Source: Diaporthe sp. PMI_573 (Eukaryota > Ascomycota > Sordariomycetes > Diaporthales > Diaporthaceae). Taken from it: 64,000 nt of DNA. The position numbers and the translations under genes were made by a program. The stretch is taken from contig JAJTUP010000015.1 of assembly GCA_021399435.1 (NCBI GenBank), positions 310,001-374,000 of the forward strand, in the 5' to 3' direction. The notes below the pieces were generated by a model. That model saw only the letters and a program-made list of their open reading frames with translations, ran no database searches and was not told the DNA's origin. The first letter of the stretch is position 1. Every line of letters starts with the position of its first letter. This document shows positions 10,610 through 19,922 of this stretch, one piece after another.

Positions 10610-12550
10610 CTACTCGTTGCCTGCGTCCTTGTTGGCGCCGCTCTTCATGTCCTTGACCGCATCCCTCCAGTTGCCCACGGCTCTCATCTCCTCGGCATTC
10701 TTGAACCCCTTGCGCTGCGCCCATCGGTCATTCAGGTCGTCCGGGCTCTGCAGCTTGTCCTTCTTCAGCAGCGGCACGTATGCGCCCACGAAACGGGGTC
10801 CATTACCTCCCTCGTAGACCCTCGTGCTGCCCCTCGCGCTCGCCATGGCCTTCTGAAGCGCCTGGCCCCCGGCCTCGGGCACGCGGTCCACGCCCGTCTT
10901 ATGGGACACCCAGTCCAGGAGCCTGTTTGACAAGAGCTCGTCCATCTTCTTCTCGCGCCAGTGCTCCCACAGGTCGTTGGCCACGCCCCACGAGCCGTGC
11001 AGGTTCAGCGGGTTGTCGGCCCCGACGTACACCCAGTCGACCCCGTCGGCCGCCCCATCGCCCTTCTCCCGCCCGAACACGCAGTCCCACAGCACCAGCG
11101 GCTTGTCGTCCGCCAGCACGTAGTTGGGCCGCCGCGGGTGCCGCTCGGGGTCCAGCAGCTCCGCCACCACCCCGGGGTCCTCCAGCCCCTGGCCAACGAG
11201 GAACAGCACCGCCACCATGCAGCGGATCTGGTGCCACAGGAAGGCCGACCCGCGCACGTGGAAGTAGTACACCTTGGGGTGCGCCACGCCGGCCTCCGCT
11301 GTGTTGTCGCGGAACTGCGGGCTGTCCAGGTAGGGCACCGTCGTGTTGACGCCGTCCACCTCGACGATGTCCGACTCGAAGATGCGCCGCACAAAGTTGG
11401 TGATCTGCTTTGACGGGTCGACCTTGCAGAAGTTGCGGAAGTCGTGCACCCCCTCGAACATCCTTGCCGCCTTGCGCATGGCACCGATGTCGAGCCAGCC
11501 GTCCTTTGGCCTGCCCGAGGGGGGCTGAGACGCCTGGCCGTTGCTCCTCCTGTTGCTGTTGCCATTGCCGTTGTTGGCCTCCTCGAGGAAGTTTGGTAGT
11601 GGTGCGAAGGCAGGCTGTGTGAAGAAGTAGCGGTACTGCCTCTCCCGGCAGCTGAAGCGCGCCGAGAAGTCCGGTGGAGGGCTCGGGCACCACGCGTAGA
11701 CCTTGATGTCCGGCGGCAGGATGCGGTTCAGCACGCGGCAGTACTGTATCTCCTGGTCATCTGGCAGCGGCGCACCATCGTCCTCGCCACCCTGCCCTTC
11801 CTTCCCCTCCCCGTCCTCCTCCGCCCTCTCCAAGTCCGCCGCCTTCTCGGCAGCCGGCGTGCCGCCCATCTCAGCGTCCACCCCGCTGGCCTGACCTGCC
11901 GCTGCGGCCTGGGGTTTCGTCATCGCGGCCCCGACAGGCTTATTGCTCCTCACCCGCAGCGCGACGACCTGACCAAATGCGCTCACCCCGCGATCCGTCC
12001 TCCCGCACTTGGAGTACTCGCAGCAGTTCCAGTCAACCTCGTTGGGCCGCTCCGGGTCCGGGAAGATCAGGCACGCCTTGACGAGCGCCTTCCACAGCTC
12101 CTCCTCGACGGTGGACATGGCCCCCGTCGGCTGGTACTCGAAGCCGTTGTAGTTCTTGCCCAGGTAGGCAAGTTTGAGGGCGACGAAGCGCTTCGAGTAC
12201 TTGGCCGGGTCGATGCCTCTGCTATCTTTCTTCTTCGCCTTCTTCTTGGCGGGCGAGCCGGGCAGGACGGCTGCCTCCGAGTCCTGGTGTTTTGGTGGGG
12301 CTGTGGTCTGCAGACCGCCATTCTGAGACTTGATCTCATTTTCGAGCTGCTTGATGCGGCCCACGAGGTCGTCTTTGGTCCATTTGGTGTAGTCAGTCAT
12401 TGTCGTCGTGGCTCTGTATGACACGAGTCTTGTGAGGGCTGATTTTGAGATTGTGCTCAGGACGGGCGCTGGGGCATCCAGGACAGAAGATATAATATGT
12501 CTGGCTTCATTCCATCGTGGGCCGTGAGTGAAAGCCCTGAGCAACTTCAT
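10610..12550 (-). CDS. DEG1: tRNA pseudouridine(38/39) synthase Deg1/Pus3
   Basis: Single-exon gene, 646 aa from the first Met. The TruA-type catalytic motif CGRTDRGVSAFGQ lies at about 182-194, with D186 the expected nucleophile. Downstream are the family blocks RILPPDIKVYAW, DFSARFSCRERQYRYFF and EGVHDFRNFCKVDPSKQ and the C-terminal FLWHQIRCM motif. These place it with Deg1/Pus3, which modifies U38/U39 in the anticodon arm of many tRNAs. An acidic, low-complexity insert (about 215-265) and an Asn/Ser-rich insert are fungal elaborations. Two starts are possible: codon 1, or Met51 (12400), which begins the conventional MTDYTKW end. The extra 50 residues are basic and hydroxylated with few acids, so they could be a mitochondrial targeting sequence. 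A Lys-rich run at 102-108 may be nuclear targeting. It diverges from the GTPase gene. Confidence 0.92.
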   Translation of the reverse strand: MKLLRAFTHGPRWNEARHIISSVLDAPAPVLSTISKSALTRLVSYRATTTMTDYTKWTKDDLVGRIKQLENEIKSQNGGLQTTAPPKHQDSEAAVLPGSPAKKKAKKKDSRGIDPAKYSKRFVALKLAYLGKNYNGFEYQPTGAMSTVEEELWKALVKACLIFPDPERPNEVDWNCCEYSKCGRTDRGVSAFGQVVALRVRSNKPVGAAMTKPQAAAAGQASGVDAEMGGTPAAEKAADLERAEEDGEGKEGQGGEDDGAPLPDDQEIQYCRVLNRILPPDIKVYAWCPSPPPDFSARFSCRERQYRYFFTQPAFAPLPNFLEEANNGNGNSNRRSNGQASQPPSGRPKDGWLDIGAMRKAARMFEGVHDFRNFCKVDPSKQITNFVRRIFESDIVEVDGVNTTVPYLDSPQFRDNTAEAGVAHPKVYYFHVRGSAFLWHQIRCMVAVLFLVGQGLEDPGVVAELLDPERHPRRPNYVLADDKPLVLWDCVFGREKGDGAADGVDWVYVGADNPLNLHGSWGVANDLWEHWREKKMDELLSNRLLDWVSHKTGVDRVPEAGGQALQKAMASARGSTRVYEGGNGPRFVGAYVPLLKKDKLQSPDDLNDRWAQRKGFKNAEEMRAVGNWRDAVKDMKSGANKDAGNE

Positions 12551-12794
12551 ACGTTTGTCGTCAACAACTCACACAAATAAAGCCTGCCTGTGCGGTGGGC
12601 AGCATTTGGGCGATACATATGTGAGCCATGAAATTTAGAGTGAACGGTCCTTATCGATAAGTGCCGATGGCGGCCCCGACAGAGGGATATACTATAACTA
12701 TAACCTATGCCCTCAGCCCCACAGGCCGGCGTGGGTTTCGAACCAGCTACCACGGGCGACAAGTATCATGAGTACTCGCGCATTGACTGACTCC
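12551..12794. promoter_or_regulatory. Probable bidirectional promoter, DEG1 / Rho-like GTPase
   Basis: About 244 bp separate the divergent start codons, so both promoters must share or overlap this interval. I see no clear TATA box. The tail includes an in-frame upstream ATG (12768) that would add nine residues to the GTPase. Confidence 0.45.
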
Positions 12795-13522
12795 ATGGAT
12801 TCACAGACGATATCTATATTGCTACTGGGAGACGAGGGGGTAGGAAGGACGACATTCCTATCGTGCGTGTTCCATCTGGCCTATCTCTACTCACCTGCAC
12901 GCGCGTGCTAGGGATGGAACTGACCTAGTAATGCAGACGGATCAGCCAGGGGCACAGCAACCTCATTGGCACGAGGCCGATAACTCTACTCAAGGACATA
13001 GATCAACCTTTTGTGTTTGAGACGTCATTTGGGAGGCGGCAGTATCGACTAGAGTTCTATGATACGTCGAGTCCCGAGAACTGGCGGCTTCTCAGGCCAG
13101 ACCTCGCCCTTATCTGTTACGACATAAGCCAGCGCTTGAGTCTGATCAACCTCCAGCGAGTTGTGCGTGGCTATCAACCCCCTCGGTCTCTTCACACCTG
13201 ACTCCTATTCTATCCCACTGACCACAGTCCTCCCAAGTAGTGGATCAAAGAAGTCCGCTCGACGTTCCGGTCTGAAAGCACACTGCCCCTGGCCGTGCTT
13301 GGCCTGAAGCGGGATCTCAGGTCTGAGGATGATCCCAACGGCATAATATATCCGCAAGAGGCATATCGCGTTGCCGCAGAGATCAGGGCTGACAAGTACA
13401 TGGAATGCTCGGCAGTGACGGGAGAGCTACTTCAACTGGCCTTTGAGGAGATTTGCCAAATGGCTGTCAAGACGACGAGTCCTGAGGGTGGCCAGAGCGC
13501 CGGGGGCTGTTGTTTGATGTGA
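12795..13522 (+). CDS. Divergent Rho-like small GTPase with CaaX end
   Basis: Three exons (12795-12862, 12937-13162, 13241-13522) give 191 aa; an in-frame ATG at 12768 would give 200. The Ras-fold motifs are in order but altered. The P-loop (12-19) is GDEGVGRT, with Arg in place of the usual Lys. The DxxG/Gln motif is DTSSPENW (65-72), lacking the catalytic Gln and the Gly. The base-recognition motif is LKRD (120-123), Rho-like in context (LGLKRDLR). ECSA is at 153-156. The protein ends CCLM, a prenylation-type CaaX box, so membrane attachment is likely. The Rho assignment rests on the DLALICYDISQRLSLINL and LKRDLR regions; no clear Rho insert helix is visible beyond the short EDDPNGIIYP segment. 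By motif rules GTP hydrolysis should be weak or absent. Biological role unknown. Confidence 0.85.
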
Positions 13523-13661
13523 TGCCGTTGCCACGGCGGATGGCGGTGCTGGTGCCTCCTCATCTGTCCCGAGCAGGCCTGTCGACGTTGAGCTCCTGCG
13601 GCTCGGTGGGACAGATGGTGGGCGTGTTGGTAATTCTGTACTGCTGCAAATATATCACTGA

Positions 13662-14134
13662 TCAGGCCTCAGCCGCCTCCTTGACAGGGAGAGGCCCCAA
13701 GACCTCCTCGATGATGGCGAGAATCCCCTGCTGCTTCTCCTCGTCGAAGCGCGACTCGACATCCTCGACACACGCGGCCAGGACGGCCGGGTTGTCGGGG
13801 CGCAGGTTAATGATCATGATGGTCTCGCCCTTGGTGAGATCATAGTCGCGCAGCCTCTCGACCAGGCGGCCGATGCTGGTGGCATCGTATGTGATGGGCC
13901 GCTGGCTGAGAGGATCCGGCTGGGTCCGCAGCTGGTCAAGTACCTGCGTGGGAGTGAGCTTCTGGTTCGGCATCTGGCTGTGAGGTATGAACGTACCTCC
14001 TTGATGACGGTTTGGAGGCCTCTGGGGACCTGCCTCTTCCTATCAGGTAGCTTGGCCTTCTGCTGCTCATTTAGGAGGTGCTGATAGACCTCGAAGTTGG
14101 TCAAGGTGGCGCTCTGCGACTCGAGGATCTTCAT
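13662..14134 (-). CDS. RPC17: RNA polymerase III subunit Rpc17 (RPC9/CGRP-RCP)
   Basis: Two exons on the minus strand (14134-13997 and 13943-13662; intron 53 bp, GTACGT...CAG) give 139 aa. The N-terminus MKILESQSATLTNFEVYQHL is the characteristic Rpb4/Rpc17 start. The C-terminal half contains the HRDC-like helical region (SIGRLVERLRDYDLTKGETIMI, then LRPDNPAVLAACVED). Rpc17 pairs with Rpc25 to form the stalk of Pol III, which transcribes tRNA and 5S genes. Length is close to the family norm (about 130-160 aa). The gene is convergent with the small GTPase, with 139 bp between the stop codons. Confidence 0.9.
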
Positions 14135-15431
14135 GATGGCTGTGTCTGTGTCTAGGCTGGGGTGGGTGTAGGTGAGGTTTCGTTTGAGGATCTCGATCTT
14201 TCCGCCCGGGCCGAATGATTCGTGCTGCAGGTCGCCAAGTTGGAGTCAGAGGGGGGAAGGCTTCTGACCAGGCTACCCGAATCGAGAAATTGAGACACCA
14301 GTTAGGGCGGTGATGCGGTGCAATGCGGTGCAACCTGTGGGAATGGTGGTTCCTGGCGGCTGCAGTTCGTGCCTGTGACAGTCATTTGTCTTTTTGCCCT
14401 TCTTCTCCCCTCGGGTGACTCAGACGGCGCAGCGCGGAGCCAAAGATTTTAGTCCAACACCGTCTCAGCCCTACAAGTATCTAAGTACATGGGCTGTGTG
14501 TACAAGGACTGTAATTCATAACCCGCCTTTCCCACACTCACATAGAGGCCTCTTCTCAGAATAAACACACACATATATGCACCCGATTAGGTTCAGCCAA
14601 GATGGAAGTTCGACTTGACTCTGTTCCAAGTCGAAACAGCCTGCCAGAAACACCCACAGCGCCAGATCGTGAACCCTCCGTTTCCGGGCGGCGCAGCCAT
14701 GTACCGAGTACCCCGCCCCTCGCGGTCGCAATGCCCCCCAGATGTTGCAATGGGAAGCTAATGATAGGAGAGCCAGTGCCCGACCCCACCCGTGCCTCGT
14801 GCTGAAGCGTGCTAATTCACAGGCGGGGTCCTGGTGGACAACGATGTACACATCTACCTCCGAGTACCCAGCCCTGCTGCGAACACAATAGGCAGCCTCT
14901 TGTATCTAGGCCATTCACAACAGGTACCTGATGTGCAGGAGCGGTGTCCCGCAGCACCAGGCCTGCAGAGGCAGACAGAGTCTGGGGTCAGGGTCAATGT
15001 GCTGCATCCAATTTTTTTCTCTTTCGCCCTCGAGCCCGTCGCACAGTTAGCTGCCAGCCCTCGTGCCTCAGTCCTCAGTCCTCGGTCCTCAGTTCTCGCT
15101 CCTCATTCATGCTGCAAACCGACTTTGACACGATGATTCCTCTGTGACAATACCTCCTGAGACAACCTGCTACCGGCCTCTTACTTATTCTGTGCATGGA
15201 AGACTTGCCTCTGGCGTTGTCTCGTCTCGTCTCTTCCCTTCCAACCCTTTCTTGTTTTATCCGCGCATGTCCTCGGCAACTTTTGTGACGTCGGTGGCCC
15301 ACGATCTTGATCTTGTCCTTGCTCCCGCGCTCACCCTGACAACACCTCTCCGGGCTTGTCCAGCACAACACTGCAGTCGTCGCCGTCCACTTCTCAGTGT
15401 CGCCTAGTATCGCCAGAGGCACAGAGAAAAG
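14135..15431. promoter_or_regulatory. Divergent upstream region, RPC17 / PRPP synthetase
   Basis: About 1.3 kb between divergent start codons with no credible ORF. The PRPP synthetase side (about 15190-15431) is pyrimidine-rich, including CTCGTCTCGTCTC and CTTTCTTG, as is common in ascomycete 5' leaders. Nothing more specific is visible. Confidence 0.4.
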
Positions 15432-17253
15432 ATGGTCCGCAATCTCGTCATCCTTGGGGGCAACTCCCACCCCGCGCTCGTCAACAATATCTGCAACATC
15501 CTCGGTATCCCTCAGTGCGACCGCACCCTTTCCAAGTTTGAGGTCGGCGAGAGCAGGTGTGAGATCAAGGAGACCGTCCGTGGAAAGGATGTCTACATCA
15601 TACAGACAGCCGGCACTCAGGATCCTGCCGACAAGGTCAACGACCACTTCATAGAAACCTGCATCAGTCAGACCCACTTCCCTCGAGCTTGCTCCCACTC
15701 CTGGCCGGTCTACTGACGACTCTCCGTAGTGGTCTCTGCTTGCAAGACCGGCTCTGCCAAAAGGGTCACCGCCGTGCTACCCCTCTTCCCCTACTCTCGA
15801 CAGCCTGATCTGCCCTACAACAAGACCGGCGCCCCTCTCAACAAGGCACCCAGCGACACCTCGGGCAAATATACCTTCGAGAGTGTCCCTGCCACCCCGG
15901 GCCCCGGACTGCCCAGAAGTGACACCCTCAGCAGTGGTATCGACATCACCAAGATGATGGCAAAGGCCGCTCTTGCCAATGGCAACGGAAACGGCCGGGC
16001 CAACGGCGACGCCTCACAATTCGGCACGGATGGCTCCAAGGGCCGGAACCACGCCGAGTCCGTCTCCTCGGTCACGGGCAACTACACGACCCACGACTAC
16101 GAAAACCCACAGATGATCAACGCTTTCCAGGCAAAGCCGGGCTACAAGCAATGGGTCGCTCAGGCCGGTACACTAGTGGCGGACCTGTTGACATGTGCGG
16201 GCGCGGATCATGTATGTGCCTCCTGACAAGAGCTGATACACCTTGCGCGACCCAAGAAACCAGACAAGTGTTGGTTCTTTTTAACAGTCCACCACCCGGG
16301 CTCCCATGGAAAAGCCCTTTTCATTCTCTTTCCTTCTATCTTGGGGTTAGTATTCAACACTGACTTGTGTTTTCCCCAGATCATCACGATGGATTTGCAC
16401 GATCCTCAGTCAGTATACTCCCTCTCTCACACGCGCACATGCAGACATGTGTGTTTCCGTGCTTTTCCGTTCCGATGCGCCGTGACTCGACTCGGGGTGC
16501 CGGGCGAGTGTCTCGTGCCTTGAATCCCGCAAGTGCGGGCCGCTATGAGGTTTTATGCCAGAAACGGCCATGGCCTGCTAGCTCTTCCGATCTCGGCGGG
16601 CGGTGGTGCTGACGCTGAATCCGTCTGAAGGTACCAAGGATTCTTTGACATTCCCGTGGATAACCTCTACGGCAAGCCGTTGCTGCAACGGTATATTGAA
16701 CGAAACATTCCCGGGTACCGAGACGCAGTCATCGTCAGCCCGGATGCTGGAGGCGCAAAGCGTGCGACCGCCATCGCTGATCGCTTGGGCCTGAGCTTCG
16801 CCCTGATTCACAAGGTAGGCCCTCTCGACAAATATGTGTCCATCCTTGGCTGATACTGACAAGATGCTGCAGGAGCGTCGCCCAACCAGGATCTCGGACC
16901 GTCAGAATGCCACCATGATGCTCGTCGGTGATGTAACAAACCGGCCCTGTATTTTGGTCGACGATTTGGCCGACACGGCAAACACCATCACGAGGGCTGC
17001 GAAGCTTCTCAAGAAGGACGGTGCCACCACCGTCTACGCGCTTGTCACGCATGGCATTCTCAGCGGCGACGCCATCGAGCGCATCAATGCTTCATCCATC
17101 GACAAGATCATTGTCACCAACTCCGTCCCCCAGCATGGTCACAAGGCCGCTTGCCCCAAGCTCGAGGTGCTAGACGTCTCCCACGTCTTCGCCGAGGCCA
17201 TCCGGCGAGTGCACCACGGTGAATCCATCAGCGCACTTTTCCCACACGACTGA
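15432..17253 (+). CDS. Ribose-phosphate pyrophosphokinase (PRPP synthetase) with large insertion
   Basis: Five exons (15432-15666, 15730-16211, 16380-16408, 16631-16814, 16873-17253) give 436 aa. It makes PRPP from ribose 5-phosphate and ATP for purine, pyrimidine, His, Trp and NAD synthesis. Family blocks are clear: N-terminal [58 protein letters not shown]; the PRPP-binding loop [13 protein letters not shown] (337-349). A non-conserved Ser/Gly/Asn-rich insertion of about 105 residues (about 107-212) follows the FPYSRQ block. Its position recalls the inserted regions of yeast Prs5/Prs1, so this is probably one subunit of a hetero-oligomeric enzyme. Exon 3 is only 29 nt and encodes the catalytic MDLH segment between introns of 168 and 222 bp. 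Which PRS paralogue this is cannot be settled here. Confidence 0.92.
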
Positions 17254-18122
17254 GCGAGGCGAGGCACACTTGAGGTATATCCCTTGACGAGGGCTTCGAG
17301 ACGCAAGTGTCGATCGTATTTGTGATCATCTTTGGCGTTAGGAGGAGTGGCATGCCCGCGGCATGGGTAAGGAAACAACCGCACCTTGGTCTCCGGAGTT
17401 GGCAGGTTAGATCTGATTCACCCATTCTCCCTTGCGGAGAACAAGAAAAAAGGGCAAAAGCGAAACCCCAAAACAAGCACCTGAGCGGCGTTAGCGATCA
17501 TGTATGGAGCGAGGTGGCTTCCTTGGCCAATTTGACACGACCAGAGACCGAACAGGGCTCCTCGGACTGCGCTCATCTCAGCGAGAGCGCCCGCAACAGT
17601 ATCCAGTGTAGTAGGATGCATGATACTCAGAATTGGTTGCTACACACGTTATAAGCAGACTAACGGTGGAGAGACCGGCCAACCCCATCATGGCCCCAGA
17701 CAGCTGGAGAACGCGCGTACCGCACCCACGTACACACCGAATGTATGAGTTGACCACTCGTGGCGGGAAGCTCGCGTGCACTGGGTAGCCCATTATTTGA
17801 CTCGCAATTTTTCTGACCAGCGACACAACTCATATGTGTATCAAGTAAAATATGGTGGACCCTTGACTCAGGCGGGACTGCCCGCCCTATTGGGCATGAC
17901 GATAGCTTCGCGTCGCGGCCAGCCCCTGATTGGGATCTACGGGGACCCTCCCGATGTTTACCCGCTGCCCCGTTTACTCATCGGTATCGTGGATCACACT
18001 TTTCCCCGAAGAGTTTCTTTTTGTTGTTTTCCATCCATTTTTTCTTCGGTACCTGGCTCTCATTTCTCGCAACCCAGTCCTCTCGCTTGCCTTTGCGAGT
18101 AGTCTCATAAAAGGCAGTCAAG
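17254..18122. other. Intergenic region before first carboxylesterase
   Basis: About 870 bp with no supported gene; overlapping frames do not exceed 115 codons. The final stretch before 18123 is T/C-rich and is probably the esterase 5' leader. Confidence 0.5.
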
Positions 18123-19922
18123 ATGAAGGGAACATCAGTGTACTGCGGGATTCAACTGCTGGTGCCTAGCATCCTTGCGGCCGCAGTACCTGAGGCCTTG
18201 GATGCAGCCAACAATATCACTTACAGGGGTCTCTACCGCAATGGGATTGAGGTGTTCTTGAACATCCCTTATGGGCAGGACACGGGTGGTGAGCATCGAT
18301 TCAAGCCCCCGAGACCGTATACCCCTCACAAAAGCAGCGAGGTCATCGCACAGTCATATGGGCCCTCATGCCCCCAACCGCTTGGCGATGAGCTGGGCGC
18401 GCCGCTTGTCCTCGGGAACGTTACAGACACCTCGGAGGACTGCCTCAATCTGAATATAGCGAGGCCGCGAGGGACTGCTGCTGGGGATAAACTGCCTGTC
18501 ATGGTCTGGATCCACGGCGGTAGCTTTTGGTCAGGGCAGAATAGCGAGATCACGGTGGCGCCGGACGGCTTGATCTTGGAGTCTGTTGAGAATGGAATGC
18601 CCATCGTCCACGTAGTTTTGAACTACCGCCTGGGTGTCTTCGGCTTCGCACGATCAGCGGCGCTCGAGTCGGAGGGCTCAGAGAACGCTGGGCTGAAGGA
18701 CCAAAGACTCGCGATCGAATGGGTACGAGACCACGTTGAGCACTGGGGAGGCAGCTCCAACAACATAACTATCGCTGGGCAGTCAACCGGAGGTATGTCT
18801 AGCACAACACATATAGAATCGCATCTCAAAAGGCCGAGTGAGTGTTAACAATTGTGGTCAGGGTTGGCTGTGGGAATGCAGCTCCTGGCATACGGAGGCA
18901 GCAAGCCAGTAGCATTCCAACAAGCCATCTGCGAAAGCCAGGCTCTTGAGCCCGGAATCACCGGAAACTTCACGACCGACGCGATGCAGCTCCTTGTGGA
19001 CTACCTAGGCTGTAACATCACAAGCCTGGATTCGGAACAGACCGTGGCCTGCCTGAGGGGCTTCGACAAAGACACACTTATGGACGCCTCACTAGCCACG
19101 TATATCGGCGACACAGCTCACAATATCGGCGACATATGGCTCCCAGCCGTCGACGGCGACTTCCTCCCCGCCGCCCCATCCGAGCTCATCAGACAGGGCA
19201 GATTCGCCAACGTGACTACCATGATAGGCTGGACGGAGGACGACGTCTCATACCTCACCGAGCCGAGCATCAGGACGCCCAACGACACGCGGGACTTCTT
19301 CCTGTCCTACGCCCCAGGACTGACGGCCGCAAACGTAGACACGCTGCTCGCGCTGTACCCAGTTTCCGACTTTGCAGCCAATGCTGCGGCGAACCTCTCG
19401 GCCGAGTTCTACCGAGCCTCCAGGGTCTTCCGCGACATCCTAATGACGTGCCCGCCATTATGGTACGGTGCACACCTTGCCGCTTCCGCCAACGTCTACC
19501 ACTACGCCTGGAACCAATCGCTGCTGGACCCGATCCTCGGGTTCGTGGGCTACCCTGGGCTCGGCGTCGTGCACACCTCCGAGCTGGCCTACATCTTTGG
19601 AAACCTTTCCCACTACGACGTGCACGGGTACCCGTTCGCGCCGGACGAGCCCGACCACGCGCTGCTCCGCCGGGGGTCGAGATCGTGGTCCTCGTTCGTG
19701 AGCACCAGCAGGCCCGGCTTGGAGGGGAGCGAGACGTTCCAGGGGTTCGGTCCCGCGTATGACGAGTCCGGCCAGACATACGTTTTCGTGGCTGGCGGGC
19801 CATATGAGGGCCTCTCTGCTGTTGATGGGCCTGGTGCGTCGCCGGGGCTGGCGCGGCAGAGGTTGGCGGAGCGGTGTGGGTTTATTAATTCACCGGAAAT
19901 GATTGAGCAGCTGAGATTTTAG
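18123..19922 (+). CDS. Secreted type-B carboxylesterase/lipase family protein (first copy)
   Basis: Two exons (18123-18792, 18862-19922; intron 69 bp) give 576 aa. A hydrophobic N-terminus (about 1-22, ending near ILAAAVPEA) suggests a signal peptide, and there are many N-glycosylation sequons. The alpha/beta-hydrolase type-B signatures are present: EDCLNLNI, the oxyanion segment WIHGGSFWSG, and the nucleophile elbow GQSTGG with Ser221. That elbow differs from the common GESAGG but keeps the Ser. The acid is probably Glu349 or Asp350 in GWTEDD, and the base His461 in GVVHTSELAYIFG. Substrate (lipid, sterol ester, aryl ester or mycotoxin ester) cannot be predicted. It is the first of three plus-strand genes that include a lectin-like protein and a second esterase. 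Confidence 0.9.

Noticed and set aside
10899..11693. 264-codon frame in another reading frame of DEG1
   Set aside because: Gly/Ala/Arg-rich shadow. The other frame encodes conserved Deg1 blocks.
12723..12770. B-box-like GGTTCGAAACC on the minus strand suggesting a tRNA
   Set aside because: The T-stem does not pair and no A box or acceptor stem is found at the right distance. It lies in the DEG1/GTPase promoter.
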